In this document: in pieces, positions 8,371 through 17,324 of the stretch
Position numbering within the stretch: the stretch's first letter is position 1
Layout: every line of letters begins with the position of its first letter
Assembly: GCF_900543425.1 (NCBI RefSeq)
Contig: NZ_UQRQ01000007.1
Location: 1-64,000 of the forward strand
DNA from: an uncultured Sanguibacteroides sp.
GTDB lineage: Bacteria; Bacteroidota; Bacteroidia; Bacteroidales; Marinifilaceae
Direction of reading: 5' to 3'
DNA length: 64,000 nt
The notes under the pieces: model-generated
Seen by the model: the letters and a program-made list of their open reading frames with translations, nothing else
What the model was told of the DNA's origin: nothing
Database searches by the model: none
Made by a program: the position numbers and the translations under genes

Positions 8371-9876
8371 CTATTTCTCCGCTGCCGCCATCATCTCTTT
8401 TCCTTTCTTTATCACATCATCGATGGTTCCCACGTTCATAAATGCCTGTTCCGGATATTCATCCATATCACCATCCAGGATCATCTTAAATCCACGAATA
8501 GTCTCCTCCAAAGGTACCATCACTCCCGGTATTCCCGTAAATTGCTCTGCGACATGAAAAGGCTGAGAAAGAAATCTTTGTGCCCGTCTCGCCCGATTGA
8601 CAACAATTTTATCCGAATCCGAAAGTTCATCCACGCCTAAAATAGCAATAATATCTTGAAGTTCATTGTAATGTTGTAATAACTCTATCACCCGTTGAGC
8701 TATATTATAATGTTCTTCACCGACAATATTCGGATCCAAAATACGAGAACTGGATTCTAACGGATCAACAGCAGGATAAATACCCAACTCCGTAATCTTA
8801 CGACTCAATACCGTCGTAGCATCCAAAAAATTAAACGTTGTAGCCGGAGCGGGGTCGGTTAAATCATCCGCGGGAACGTAAATAGCCTGAATAGAAGTAA
8901 TCGATCCGTTCTTTGTGGAAGTAATCCGCTCCTGTAATTTTCCCATCTCTGAAGCCAAGGTCGGCTGATACCCCACGGCAGACGGCATCCGTCCCAACAA
9001 GGCCGAAACCTCGGACCCCGCCTGAGTAAAACGGAATATATTATCAATAAAGAATAAGATCTCATGACCTCCCTCGTTTGAATCCCTAAACATTTCCGCC
9101 ACGGTCAAACCGGAGAGAGCCACTCTTAAACGAGCTCCAGGGGGTTCGTTCATTTGTCCGAAAACCAAAGTCGCCTGAGATTGATTCACTTTTTCCATAT
9201 CCACACTCTCCAGATCCCATTTTCCCTCCTCCATCTCATTCTTAAATTTTTCACCGTAATTGATGACTCCGGATGCGATCATCTCCCGCAACAAATCGTT
9301 TCCTTCCCTTGTTCGTTCTCCAACTCCCGCAAAAACAGAATATCCGTTATGTCCCTTCGCTATGTTATTGATCATTTCCATGATCAATACCGTCTTTCCC
9401 ACGCCCGCTCCGCCGAATAAACCGATCTTTCCTCCTTTGGCATAAGGCTCCAACAGATCGATAACCTTAATACCCGTAAACAAAAACTCCTCCTTAATCG
9501 ATAAATCTTCAAATTTAGGAGCCTCTCTATGAATAGAAAGTGTTTCAGAATAGTCTAAAGGAGCCAAGTAATCAATGGCATCACCCGTGACATTCAGCAA
9601 ACGTCCTTTTATTTGTTGTCCTACAGGCATCGTTAAAGTCCTGCCCAAATCAATAGCTTTCATTCCCCGGCACAATCCATCCGTCGTATCCATGGCAACA
9701 CAACGTACGGTATTTTCTCCGACATGCTGTTCAACCTCTACGATCAACTTATGCCCATTATCTCTTTCAATTTCCAACGCTTCATAAATCGGTGGTAATT
9801 CGCCTTCTTTATTCTCGAAGATAACATCGACAACAGGTCCGATTACCTGTGTAACATACCCAATTTTCTGTATCAT
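8371..9876 (-). CDS. atpD: ATP synthase F1 subunit beta
   Basis: The catalytic subunit. The Walker A motif GGAGVGKT is at about residue 155, the catalytic Glu lies in FAGVGERTREGNDL (about 185), and the Walker B-like stretch is EILFFIDNIFRF. Between the GERTREG region and QMNEPPGARLR there is an insertion of about 30 residues (SGVINYGEKFKNEMEEG and following) relative to E. coli; this is typical of Bacteroidota. It is the first gene of the operon, 501 residues. Confidence 0.98.
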   Translation of the reverse strand: MIQKIGYVTQVIGPVVDVIFENKEGELPPIYEALEIERDNGHKLIVEVEQHVGENTVRCVAMDTTDGLCRGMKAIDLGRTLTMPVGQQIKGRLLNVTGDAIDYLAPLDYSETLSIHREAPKFEDLSIKEEFLFTGIKVIDLLEPYAKGGKIGLFGGAGVGKTVLIMEMINNIAKGHNGYSVFAGVGERTREGNDLLREMIASGVINYGEKFKNEMEEGKWDLESVDMEKVNQSQATLVFGQMNEPPGARLRVALSGLTVAEMFRDSNEGGHEILFFIDNIFRFTQAGSEVSALLGRMPSAVGYQPTLASEMGKLQERITSTKNGSITSIQAIYVPADDLTDPAPATTFNFLDATTVLSRKITELGIYPAVDPLESSSRILDPNIVGEEHYNIAQRVIELLQHYNELQDIIAILGVDELSDSDKIVVNRARRAQRFLSQPFHVAEQFTGIPGVMVPLEETIRGFKMILDGDMDEYPEQAFMNVGTIDDVIKKGKEMMAAAEK

Positions 9877-10002
9877 AACATCAATTTAAATTCTATAAAC
9901 ATCAGAACTATATGTTAACGTATTTCAACTTAAAAAGTTTTTATTCTAATACCGTTAACACTACAAGGCAGGAACATCCTCTATTAATAGACTCAAACAG
10001 AA

Positions 10003-10401
10003 CTAAATAATTATTTTATTCAGCATATAGATATAAAATCCCTGTATATGCCGCTCGAATAAATGCCCTTCTATTTTCCGGTAACTATCGGTATACTTCA
10101 ATAAAGCGATCATCGTTTGACGGTTACTCCTTGCAGAGGAATCAAACCATCTGCCTTTTTGAAGTTCGGATTCTGCAGGCAAATCAACCGTAGGCATCAA
10201 AACAAACGAGCTTCCTATCCAATCGTAAGCATTCATTAATTTATCAACCGTCACAGGCAAAGAAAAACTCATTTGATAATTCTCAGAAACAATAGAATTT
10301 GCATCCTCTCCCTCATAAATAGCTTTCTGAAGAGGCTCTGCCCCGACACTCAGGGACACCACTAAAATCAATATGATTCTAACCAATCTTTGCATAACCA
10401 C
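10003..10401 (-). CDS. Small secreted protein, family A (paired with 16633-17025)
   Basis: A 132-residue protein with an N-terminal signal peptide (about residues 5-22) and no recognised domain. Its last 16 residues, RHIQGFYIYMLNKIII, closely match the end of the 130-residue protein at 16633-17025. It lies 179 bp after the TPR gene at the downstream end of the ExbB/ExbD/TonB cluster. Function unknown; location and pairing suggest a periplasmic or envelope role connected with that cluster. Confidence 0.6.
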   Translation of the reverse strand: MVMQRLVRIILILVVSLSVGAEPLQKAIYEGEDANSIVSENYQMSFSLPVTVDKLMNAYDWIGSSFVLMPTVDLPAESELQKGRWFDSSARSNRQTMIALLKYTDSYRKIEGHLFERHIQGFYIYMLNKIII

Positions 10402-10579
10402 TCATACGTTATCAAAGATAATGCCAATTTTGAATTATTACAACATATTTCAAATAAAAAAAAAGTAATATCCTCTGATACAGCTCAATCTTTAAGTAGA
10501 GCAGAATCGGAAAACGGAGGTAATTTTCAGATCAGGAGAAAAAGATACCTTTATTACCTTCCGTTTTCCTGGCAGGATT

Positions 10580-12232
10580 CTACTTGATCTGTTTCAATGC
10601 CTGACTGGCAATCTCATCTGCAGGATCGATCCCGATCACCTTAGAGAAATAGGATTTTGCAGTATCATACTCCGCTTTAGCCGGCAAGGGATTACCATTA
10701 TTTTTAGCGGTAATAGCATCTGCCTGCAAATAATAGTAATATCCCAAATACTTATAACTCTCTATCAACTCTTTTTTATTGCGTTCCGGTTGTTCCAAGG
10801 CTATTTCAATTACTTTTTCATAGTAAGGACGAGCCAAACCTTTCTCCGTCTCGGGATCCAACATGGAATTCACCCGGGCACGCCAGAAATAGCCGACATA
10901 ACTTTGCGGCACTTCCACACTCACGACACCGAATAAAGAATCGGCTACCATCAATTCTCTATTTCGTGAATCCGTAACGGAATCCCGACAGGCCACGTTA
11001 TAAAAACATTTCCCCAATCGTAATACATCCCCGGGTTCGGAATTTTCCGTTTCTTCCGTGTATTTTTGGTAATAGCGCATTGCCCGATCCGGTTGTTTCA
11101 TTTTTATACTTATATCCATCATCTCCCGGTAAAGGTCTCTTTTGGTCTCATCCTTAAGTAACGCTTTTTCGTAATAAGACAAAGCATCATCATAACGCTC
11201 GACTAATACCAATTGCTCCGCATAACACAAAAAATCTTGGGCTATGCATTCATTTTCGGGAGTTGTTTCTATAAAATGCCGGATAGCATTTATTCCATTA
11301 GCATCAGGCTCAAGTTTCGACAAACAATAAGCATACAATCTCTTAGCCACTTTATTGTCGGATAACTCTTTTAAAACCGAATTGATTACCGGAAGCATCT
11401 CTTCGTATTGTTTATTAAAATAAAGGATTCCGGCATAACGCAACAAATGACTCGTATCGTAATAACCGTAACGAATGAATTCGGCATAATATTTTGCCGC
11501 ATCACTATAAGCTCCGGACATTTCATACAACTCTCCAAGCAGACAATAAGTCCCGCAAAAATCCGGAGCCATCTCCTTCACCCGATTCAGGCTTTCCATT
11601 GAAAACGATGAATTGGTCGCCATATACAGCTGTGCCAATTTCATATAAGCCCCTATACAATCAGGAGAGAAGTAAAGCGCCATATCATATTTTGCACAAG
11701 CATCACCGATATTGCCCTCTTTGGCTAAAACATCTCCTTCCAGTAAATAGGGTAATCCGCTTTTACTATCGTACTCCTTAGCCTGTTGTATATACTCCAT
11801 CGCTTTTTCTCGGTCTCCGGTATAAAAATAAGCCTGAGCCAATGCCAACCGTAAACGGACATTTTTTTTATACCCTTTGATTTTAAGAGCTTCTTCAAAA
11901 ATATCCTCCGCCTTTTTCGCATCCTTTTTTAATGTTAACTTTCCAATTCCTATATAATTATAGGGATATTCAGGCTGAACCTCTATCCCCTTTTCATAAT
12001 AAATTCGTGCCGAATCGGGCTGTCCCAATGCTACATAATTTTCTCCCAAATAATAATATGCCTCCATTTTTTGTTCCGGCGCAACGACCTCCAGATTTTT
12101 CAAAAAATACATTTTAGAGACATCATACATTCCGGATTGATATAAATCAATACCCTCCTTGTTACCCGCCGCCTTTACCCATACTCCGGCAAACAACAAA
12201 CTTATGCATCCTATTAATTTTATCGAGTTCAT
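10580..12232 (-). CDS. Secreted TPR-repeat protein
   Basis: A 550-residue protein with a signal peptide (about residues 1-22) followed by successive tetratricopeptide repeats through most of its length. Examples are AYYYLGENYVALGQPDSARI and RLALAQAYFYTGDREKAMEY. It is the last member of the ExbB-ExbD-ExbD-TonB-PstS run, 27 bp after the pstS-like gene. TPR proteins of this kind often act as periplasmic scaffolds; the partner here is unknown. Confidence 0.85.
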   Translation of the reverse strand: MNSIKLIGCISLLFAGVWVKAAGNKEGIDLYQSGMYDVSKMYFLKNLEVVAPEQKMEAYYYLGENYVALGQPDSARIYYEKGIEVQPEYPYNYIGIGKLTLKKDAKKAEDIFEEALKIKGYKKNVRLRLALAQAYFYTGDREKAMEYIQQAKEYDSKSGLPYLLEGDVLAKEGNIGDACAKYDMALYFSPDCIGAYMKLAQLYMATNSSFSMESLNRVKEMAPDFCGTYCLLGELYEMSGAYSDAAKYYAEFIRYGYYDTSHLLRYAGILYFNKQYEEMLPVINSVLKELSDNKVAKRLYAYCLSKLEPDANGINAIRHFIETTPENECIAQDFLCYAEQLVLVERYDDALSYYEKALLKDETKRDLYREMMDISIKMKQPDRAMRYYQKYTEETENSEPGDVLRLGKCFYNVACRDSVTDSRNRELMVADSLFGVVSVEVPQSYVGYFWRARVNSMLDPETEKGLARPYYEKVIEIALEQPERNKKELIESYKYLGYYYYLQADAITAKNNGNPLPAKAEYDTAKSYFSKVIGIDPADEIASQALKQIK

Positions 12233-12259
12233 GACTTTACATTTTATTATCCATTCATC

Positions 12260-13204
12260 TTATAACTCACCCCTTACATCCACAATATTCACAGGCATCG
12301 TAGCCGGCAATAATCCGGATTTTAAAATAATTCTCTGCCCCTGAGCACCCGTAACGAAGGAGGTTAATCCGGTCGGTAAAACACCCTTGGGATCATTCAA
12401 CAAAATATAGATGTCTCTTCTCAACGGATACTGACCGGTATAAAGATAGTACTGATAGGGCTGATAACTGTTTTGATACGAAGGCATTCGAGAGCGACTA
12501 ATACGCATGACCTGAATATCCTTTTTAAAATCTTTACAAAGCGAATCCTGCTCTTCACTAATCCAATTCACCCCAATCACCCCTAAAGCTCCCGGCGTAC
12601 GAGCGACATAATCAATAACTTGTCGATTAGTCCCGGCTGCCCGACAACGATCGGACAACGTATCTCCCCGACATATGGAATCGATCACGTAACGAACCGT
12701 ACTGGAGTTCGGATGGTCAAAAACGACCTGAATCTTTCCCAACGCGGAGCGAGAAGAGAGTTCTCTCCAATCCGTAATTTTTCCCGAAAAAATCTTTTGC
12801 AACATATCCAGATTGACAATCGAATCGGCATTATGCTTGTGTACGATCAAAGCAATTCCGTCCGTGGCAATTTTAATCGATTGCGGAAAAAATTTACGAC
12901 TATGAAACGATTCCGTTTCCTCCTCCGATAAAGGACGGGTAGCGATAACGAAACGCACGCTATCCTTTAATAAAAGATTGATTGCCTCCACTTCATTCGT
13001 ATATACAGGAAGTATTCCCGCGTACTCGTATCGCGATTCGAATACAGCGATCTCCTCATCCGCAATCGGAGAAAGAGTTTGATCGACAGCTATGGGAATT
13101 ACGCCGCTAAACAAAGTTTCCTGTACCGCCGATGAATTGCCTTTACAGGCAACCATCAGCAGTAAGACGAAACCCAACCCAATATAGTTACTTCGTTTTT
13201 TCAT
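12260..13204 (-). CDS. PstS-like phosphate-binding lipoprotein
   Basis: A 314-residue substrate-binding protein. A lipoprotein signal peptide ends at about residue 20 (LLLMVACKGNSS). The body matches the PBP-like/PstS fold: IKIATDGIALIVHKHNADS, the FSGKITDWRELSS segment and a phosphate-site-like region NSSTVRYVIDSIC. No pstC, pstA or pstB permease gene is nearby. It is instead embedded in a TonB/ExbBD operon, 3 bp after tonB. It may sense or sequester phosphate in the periplasm rather than feed an ABC importer; that is an inference. Confidence 0.85.
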   Translation of the reverse strand: MKKRSNYIGLGFVLLLMVACKGNSSAVQETLFSGVIPIAVDQTLSPIADEEIAVFESRYEYAGILPVYTNEVEAINLLLKDSVRFVIATRPLSEEETESFHSRKFFPQSIKIATDGIALIVHKHNADSIVNLDMLQKIFSGKITDWRELSSRSALGKIQVVFDHPNSSTVRYVIDSICRGDTLSDRCRAAGTNRQVIDYVARTPGALGVIGVNWISEEQDSLCKDFKKDIQVMRISRSRMPSYQNSYQPYQYYLYTGQYPLRRDIYILLNDPKGVLPTGLTSFVTGAQGQRIILKSGLLPATMPVNIVDVRGEL

Positions 13205-13207
13205 AAA

Positions 13208-14032
13208 TCACCGTTGAATTTTAAACGTGATCGGTAAAGTAAAACGTACGGAAACAGGAACTCCCTGTTGCTTTCCGGGAATCCATTTCGGCATTTTCTT
13301 CACTACCCGTACGGCCTCTTTATCCAAATCCGTATCCACGGAACGCAACACTTCGACATCCCTGACACTCCCGTCCTTTCCGATCACGAATTGTACGATT
13401 ACTTTACCGGAAATCCCCATCTCTTCTGCTATTGCCGGGTAATGTACCTCTTTACTGAGCCACTTCAACAACGCTTTCATCCCACCGGGAAATGTCGGAC
13501 TCTGTTCGACCACCTGAAAAACAGCATCTTCATCATTTACAACTAACTTGTGATCCTCCAGATCGGCAATATCCTTTCCGGACTCCTCATCGTTTCCCTT
13601 TACGTCCGCTACAGAGATCGCCACCTTTGCCTGAGTTACCTCTTCCTGAGTTTTCAACTCGTCTTCATCTCTCACCTCTTCATCTTTTTTGATTACCGGA
13701 GCCGTGAATTTTATCGTACTCTTCAACGTGGGAGGAGGCGGAACATTTACCGCAACCACCTTATTTTCTTCCTTTACCTCCGGTAACTCCATCTTTAAAT
13801 TCGACAACTCGGTTACCGTAACCATTTTTTCTTGGGCCTTCGCCGGAGTAAAAAAACGAATAAAAATAGGCAATACCATAAGCATCACGATCAAACCGAT
13901 AATAATCAGGTAGGCCGTGATATGGCGTCTGGAAGAACTCTTACGAAGCACGTAAGCCCCGTATTCCTTATTTTTTCCTTCGAAGATCAGATCACACCAT
14001 TCTCCGCAGGTTACATCCAAATCTTTTGCCAT
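13208..14032 (-). CDS. TonB-family energy transducer
   Basis: A 274-residue protein. A cytoplasmic N-terminus is followed by one membrane helix (about residues 37-60), then a Pro/Glu/Lys-rich periplasmic linker. The C-terminal TonB domain (about residues 185-274) contains FPGGMKALLKWLSKEVHYPA and GKVIVQFVIGKDGSVRDVEV. It would transmit the proton-motive force from ExbB/ExbD to outer-membrane TonB-dependent receptors. It lies 3 bp after the second exbD in the same operon. Confidence 0.93.
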   Translation of the reverse strand: MAKDLDVTCGEWCDLIFEGKNKEYGAYVLRKSSSRRHITAYLIIIGLIVMLMVLPIFIRFFTPAKAQEKMVTVTELSNLKMELPEVKEENKVVAVNVPPPPTLKSTIKFTAPVIKKDEEVRDEDELKTQEEVTQAKVAISVADVKGNDEESGKDIADLEDHKLVVNDEDAVFQVVEQSPTFPGGMKALLKWLSKEVHYPAIAEEMGISGKVIVQFVIGKDGSVRDVEVLRSVDTDLDKEAVRVVKKMPKWIPGKQQGVPVSVRFTLPITFKIQR

Positions 14033-14035
14033 AAC

Positions 14036-14707
14036 CTATTGCTTTAATTCCACATAACGAACAACTTCTTTCAGGTCTTCCGCGTATCCATCATGCGTCA
14101 AATCCTGCAATAAACGCAAATCACCGGGAGTAATATCCATAATGGCATAACGCCCTATATTACAAATTTGCATCTCGTCCAAAGCATCTATCAGATTTTT
14201 ATAATTGGCAAAATCTGTTGCTTTAATCAATACCACGGGAGAATCTTTATCTTTCCGAATCTCTGACGACTGTTTCATATACTCTTCATTCGTGATCTCC
14301 AGGTTGGCTTTTTTCCGTTTTAGTTCACGAATCTTTTGAACCACAAACTGATTACGTCCCAACAATAGAGCACGCAATCCGTTGGAGGAAAAATCAGTCT
14401 CTTTCAATAAATCCGGATCATCATAATTCGGCTCCCCCACGTAATAATATACCTTACCCTCTTTTCCTAATAAAATCGTTATCGCCTTAGAAGCTTTCAC
14501 TTTATTTTGCTCCTGTTCATTTAATAAATCTTTCCGAGGCATACTAATTTCCATTGTCTGAGGTTTACTCATAGAGGTACATAGCATGAAAAAAGTAATC
14601 AATAACATATTCATATCCACCATGGGAGTAAAATCCACATGAATGTCGAACTTTTTCTGTTTACCCTTTCTTCTGCCACCCTCCTCTTTTTGTTGAATCT
14701 CTGCCAT
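14036..14707 (-). CDS. ExbD/TolR-type biopolymer transport protein (second copy)
   Basis: A 223-residue protein with an N-terminal membrane helix. The ExbD signature is HVDFTPMVDMNMLLITFFML (about residues 22-41), with the proton-pathway Asp in MVDMN. The C-terminal periplasmic domain ends in an alpha/beta region (PVVLIKATDFANYKNLIDAL). It pairs with the preceding ExbD; duplicated ExbD genes are usual in Bacteroidota TonB loci. Confidence 0.93.
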   Translation of the reverse strand: MAEIQQKEEGGRRKGKQKKFDIHVDFTPMVDMNMLLITFFMLCTSMSKPQTMEISMPRKDLLNEQEQNKVKASKAITILLGKEGKVYYYVGEPNYDDPDLLKETDFSSNGLRALLLGRNQFVVQKIRELKRKKANLEITNEEYMKQSSEIRKDKDSPVVLIKATDFANYKNLIDALDEMQICNIGRYAIMDITPGDLRLLQDLTHDGYAEDLKEVVRYVELKQ

Positions 14708-14728
14708 AATTTTTTATTTTAAAATCGA

Positions 14729-15334
14729 TCAGACTTCAGGTGCGTTCTTTAAATTGGTAATCAGATTATACCGATTCTCTCTTAAATACTGAAGGGTATT
14801 CATGATATCTTTAATCAAAGGATAAGGAGTATTTTGATCTGCCTTAATCGCAATGACTAACTCTTTATTTACTTCCCGTGCACATTGCATCCAGGTCTTA
14901 AATTGATTATCCGTACTATCACACGGTATTCCGTAATTCATGATCAGCTTATCCTGTTCTTCCGGAGATAGTGCAAGAAATTGTTTCATGCCTTGAATAG
15001 GTACTCCAAAAGAATTATTCAAACTAAATTTTTTCAACTCCTGATCCGTAAAAGCGATATTATAATTTTCTCCCATTCTCTTTAAAACTTCCATCCGATC
15101 CTGAGGTTTATCCAAGCCCATAAATACCTTTCCATTCGATTCGATCAATATGGATACGATATTATTTTCCGGTATCTTTATTTCCGATACGGACTGCGGA
15201 GGACTGACCTTCACAGGCTCTTTCTGGATAAAAGTGGATGTCAGCATAAAGAAGGTCAACAATAAGACCGTCACGTCACTCATGGCCGTCATATCGATAC
15301 GTGTTGATTTCTTTTTCATTTTCTGACTCATCAC
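14729..15334 (-). CDS. ExbD/TolR-type biopolymer transport protein (first copy)
   Basis: A 201-residue protein. The membrane helix contains RIDMTAMSDVTVLLLTFFML (about residues 12-31), with the conserved Asp in AMSDVT. The periplasmic part includes ELVIAIKADQNTPYPLIKDI. It lies between exbB and the second exbD, with short spacings (29 and 21 bp). The two copies are clearly diverged, so they may form a heteromeric ExbD element. Confidence 0.92.
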   Translation of the reverse strand: MMSQKMKKKSTRIDMTAMSDVTVLLLTFFMLTSTFIQKEPVKVSPPQSVSEIKIPENNIVSILIESNGKVFMGLDKPQDRMEVLKRMGENYNIAFTDQELKKFSLNNSFGVPIQGMKQFLALSPEEQDKLIMNYGIPCDSTDNQFKTWMQCAREVNKELVIAIKADQNTPYPLIKDIMNTLQYLRENRYNLITNLKNAPEV

Positions 15335-15363
15335 TCGTTCATTTTAATGGTTTCTCATTCAAA

Positions 15364-16242
15364 TCATGCCAAAAGCGGATCGGTTGTCGGGGCAACCTGA
15401 TTTTCTGTCTCCTCCCGAATGTCCGCTTCCGGCTTTCGAACGGCAAAAGTTTGCACGATATAAGCCCCGATTTCATCGATACTATGCGTAATACCATCTA
15501 TTTTACTCGTGTAAAAGTTATAGGCGATAACCGCACAAGCTCCCGTCGCAATTCCAAAGGCCGTGTTTACCAAAGCTTCGGAAATACCCATCGAAAGAGC
15601 GATAGAATCCGTCCCCCCGGCAGACGACAAAGCCGCAAACGACTTTATCATTCCGATAACAGTTCCCAGCAATCCCATCAAGGTTCCCAACGTGGTTATC
15701 GTCGCAATGACGGGTAGATTCTGTTCCATAGTAGGTAATTCCAACATCGTCGCCTCTTCCAAATCTTTCCTCACGGCCAATTGCTTCTCTTCCTTAAGCA
15801 TTCTTTCGTTCGACTTCACATCCGCATAAGTTGCCAGGGAAGCCCGGATCACATTGGCTACAGCCCCCTTCTGTTCGTCACACAAAGTTTTTACACCCTC
15901 CAGATCTCCATCCGCTAAGGATTTCTTTACTTTCACCACGAACTGTTTCAAATCTTTTTTGCCTCTTGCCTTGCGTAAAGCAAAAAAACGTTCCACGCTT
16001 AGCGTCAATACGGTAAATAAAAGAGTTTGGATCACGGGAACAATGATACCCCCTTTATAAATAGTTCCTAATAAATTCCCCGGTAAGGGATGGTTATTCG
16101 GATCATTGTTAATAAAGTTTACAGGATTACCGAACACGAAATGATAAACGACCAATGCCAAAGCAAAACAAAGAATAATAATCGGAAATGCAGATATTCC
16201 AAAGTTTCTTTTTCCTTTATTTATATTTTCACTCTTTTTCAT
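15364..16242 (-). CDS. ExbB/TolQ/MotA-family proton channel
   Basis: A 292-residue membrane protein with helices at about residues 18-38, 66-86, 175-200 and 210-240. The conserved MotA/TolQ/ExbB core is at the C-terminal half (LPVIATITTLGTLMGLLGTV, then ISEALVNTAFGIATGACAVI). It forms the proton-conducting motor with the two ExbD proteins and drives TonB. It is preceded by a 36-codon membrane-protein gene 18 bp upstream. Confidence 0.93.
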   Translation of the reverse strand: MKKSENINKGKRNFGISAFPIIILCFALALVVYHFVFGNPVNFINNDPNNHPLPGNLLGTIYKGGIIVPVIQTLLFTVLTLSVERFFALRKARGKKDLKQFVVKVKKSLADGDLEGVKTLCDEQKGAVANVIRASLATYADVKSNERMLKEEKQLAVRKDLEEATMLELPTMEQNLPVIATITTLGTLMGLLGTVIGMIKSFAALSSAGGTDSIALSMGISEALVNTAFGIATGACAVIAYNFYTSKIDGITHSIDEIGAYIVQTFAVRKPEADIREETENQVAPTTDPLLA

Positions 16243-16260
16243 GATTTCAAATTTTAAATA

Positions 16261-16371
16261 TTACAATGCCAAGTACAACGCTAAAAAAACTAACCCGAAA
16301 ACAACTCCCATTACGAGAAACGGATATAACTTTTGCAGGACCAATTCCCCGCTTAATTTTCTCTTTTCCAT
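16261..16371 (-). CDS. 36-residue single-pass membrane protein upstream of exbB
   Basis: A short open frame, ATG to TAA, encodes a peptide starting MEKRKLSGELVLQKLYPF. It has a basic N-terminus followed by one hydrophobic helix (about residues 16-36). It is 18 bp upstream of exbB on the same strand and has the look of a small accessory membrane protein, as found next to other energy-transducing complexes. Homology cannot be tested here. The codon pattern and context support it being real. Confidence 0.5.
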   Translation of the reverse strand: MEKRKLSGELVLQKLYPFLVMGVVFGLVFLALYLAL

Positions 16372-16382
16372 GATATAATTAT

Positions 16383-16559
16383 TTATTCAAAAACATAAAA
16401 TAGTTGCTCTTTGCGAAGTATAGAAACCGGAACTTCTCCGCCTTCTTTCTCATACACGAACGGCCGATTACAATTTATCCATAAACATACGTTACACACC
16501 TTGATACCCGGACACGATATCAACGTTACGATATACCTGTTCCCGAATGAATCTCGCAA
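16383..16559 (-). CDS. Possible small Cys-rich protein with TTG start
   Basis: A frame of about 58 codons opening with TTG (16559-16557) and ending at 16383. It includes CPGIKVCNVCLWINCNRPF and then a charged C-terminus ending KEQLFYVFE. The composition looks protein-like, but there is no ATG and no clear signal or ribosome binding site. It could instead be a decayed gene. It fills most of the gap between the small secreted protein gene and the ExbB operon. Confidence 0.25.
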   Translation of the reverse strand: MRDSFGNRYIVTLISCPGIKVCNVCLWINCNRPFVYEKEGGEVPVSILRKEQLFYVFE

Positions 16560-16632
16560 ATCTATTCATTCTTCACTTTTCACACCTGATATTCACAGGC
16601 GCAATGGGTCAGAACAGCAAAAAACAGGCAGG

Positions 16633-17025
16633 CTAAACAATTATTTTACGCAGATGATAGACATAGAAACCTTTCTGGTGACGAAGCACAAGAAGTTTAT
16701 CAAAATTCTCTTGAGAAAGAGTTTTCTCCGATAAAACTACATCTATTTTTAAAGAAGAAAGTTGAATATTTCGATAATGTAATAAGGACACGTGTTCCCG
16801 ATTACCATTAAAAGAAATTTCTTGTTGGGAAAAAACGAGAGATCGCTCTATGGCCCCACTACGGTCTATTTCAGCCGTCGAAAGTGTTGGATCATCCTTC
16901 TCCCCTTCTACACATACTTCATTCCCCACGACTCCCCGACTATCGGACTCCAAACCGAATAGTTCCGTGCCAAACAGGAAGAGAAGCATGAACAGCGAGA
17001 CATATTGAAACAATATCTTTCTCAT
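16633..17025 (-). CDS. Small secreted protein, family B (paired with 10003-10401)
   Basis: A 130-residue protein with a signal peptide (about residues 1-24). No domain is recognised. The C-terminus RHQKGFYVYHLRKIIV matches the corresponding end of the 132-residue protein on the far side of the TonB cluster (R-H-x-x-G-F-Y-x-Y-x-L-x-K-I-I). The rest of the two proteins is poorly conserved. It lies upstream of the cluster on the same strand. Function unknown. Confidence 0.6.
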   Translation of the reverse strand: MRKILFQYVSLFMLLFLFGTELFGLESDSRGVVGNEVCVEGEKDDPTLSTAEIDRSGAIERSLVFSQQEISFNGNREHVSLLHYRNIQLSSLKIDVVLSEKTLSQENFDKLLVLRHQKGFYVYHLRKIIV

Positions 17026-17324
17026 TTTTTCATATTAATTACACTCAAAATTAAGAAATATTATTTTCAAAAAAAACGTTTTTGATAAATAATTTATGAA
17101 TTTGATAAGGATTCACATTAATCCATATTCTTTTATTTATCTATCTCATATTTTAATTTTCTTATACGATAAACAAATCCAAAAGTTAACGAACCGTTTT
17201 TCCGTGCCAATTCATGAATTTCATTCGAAAACAGGTCATTTTAATGAAGTAAGATGTAACAACCCTTGTTTTAATCACGAATAAAATATAACTTGCATTA
17301 TTCAAATCATGTAAATAAATCGTA

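Noticed and set aside
16411..16734. Plus-strand open frame of about 107 codons
   Set aside because: It overlaps the minus-strand small genes 16383-16559 and 16633-17025 and has a low-complexity, shadow-like composition.
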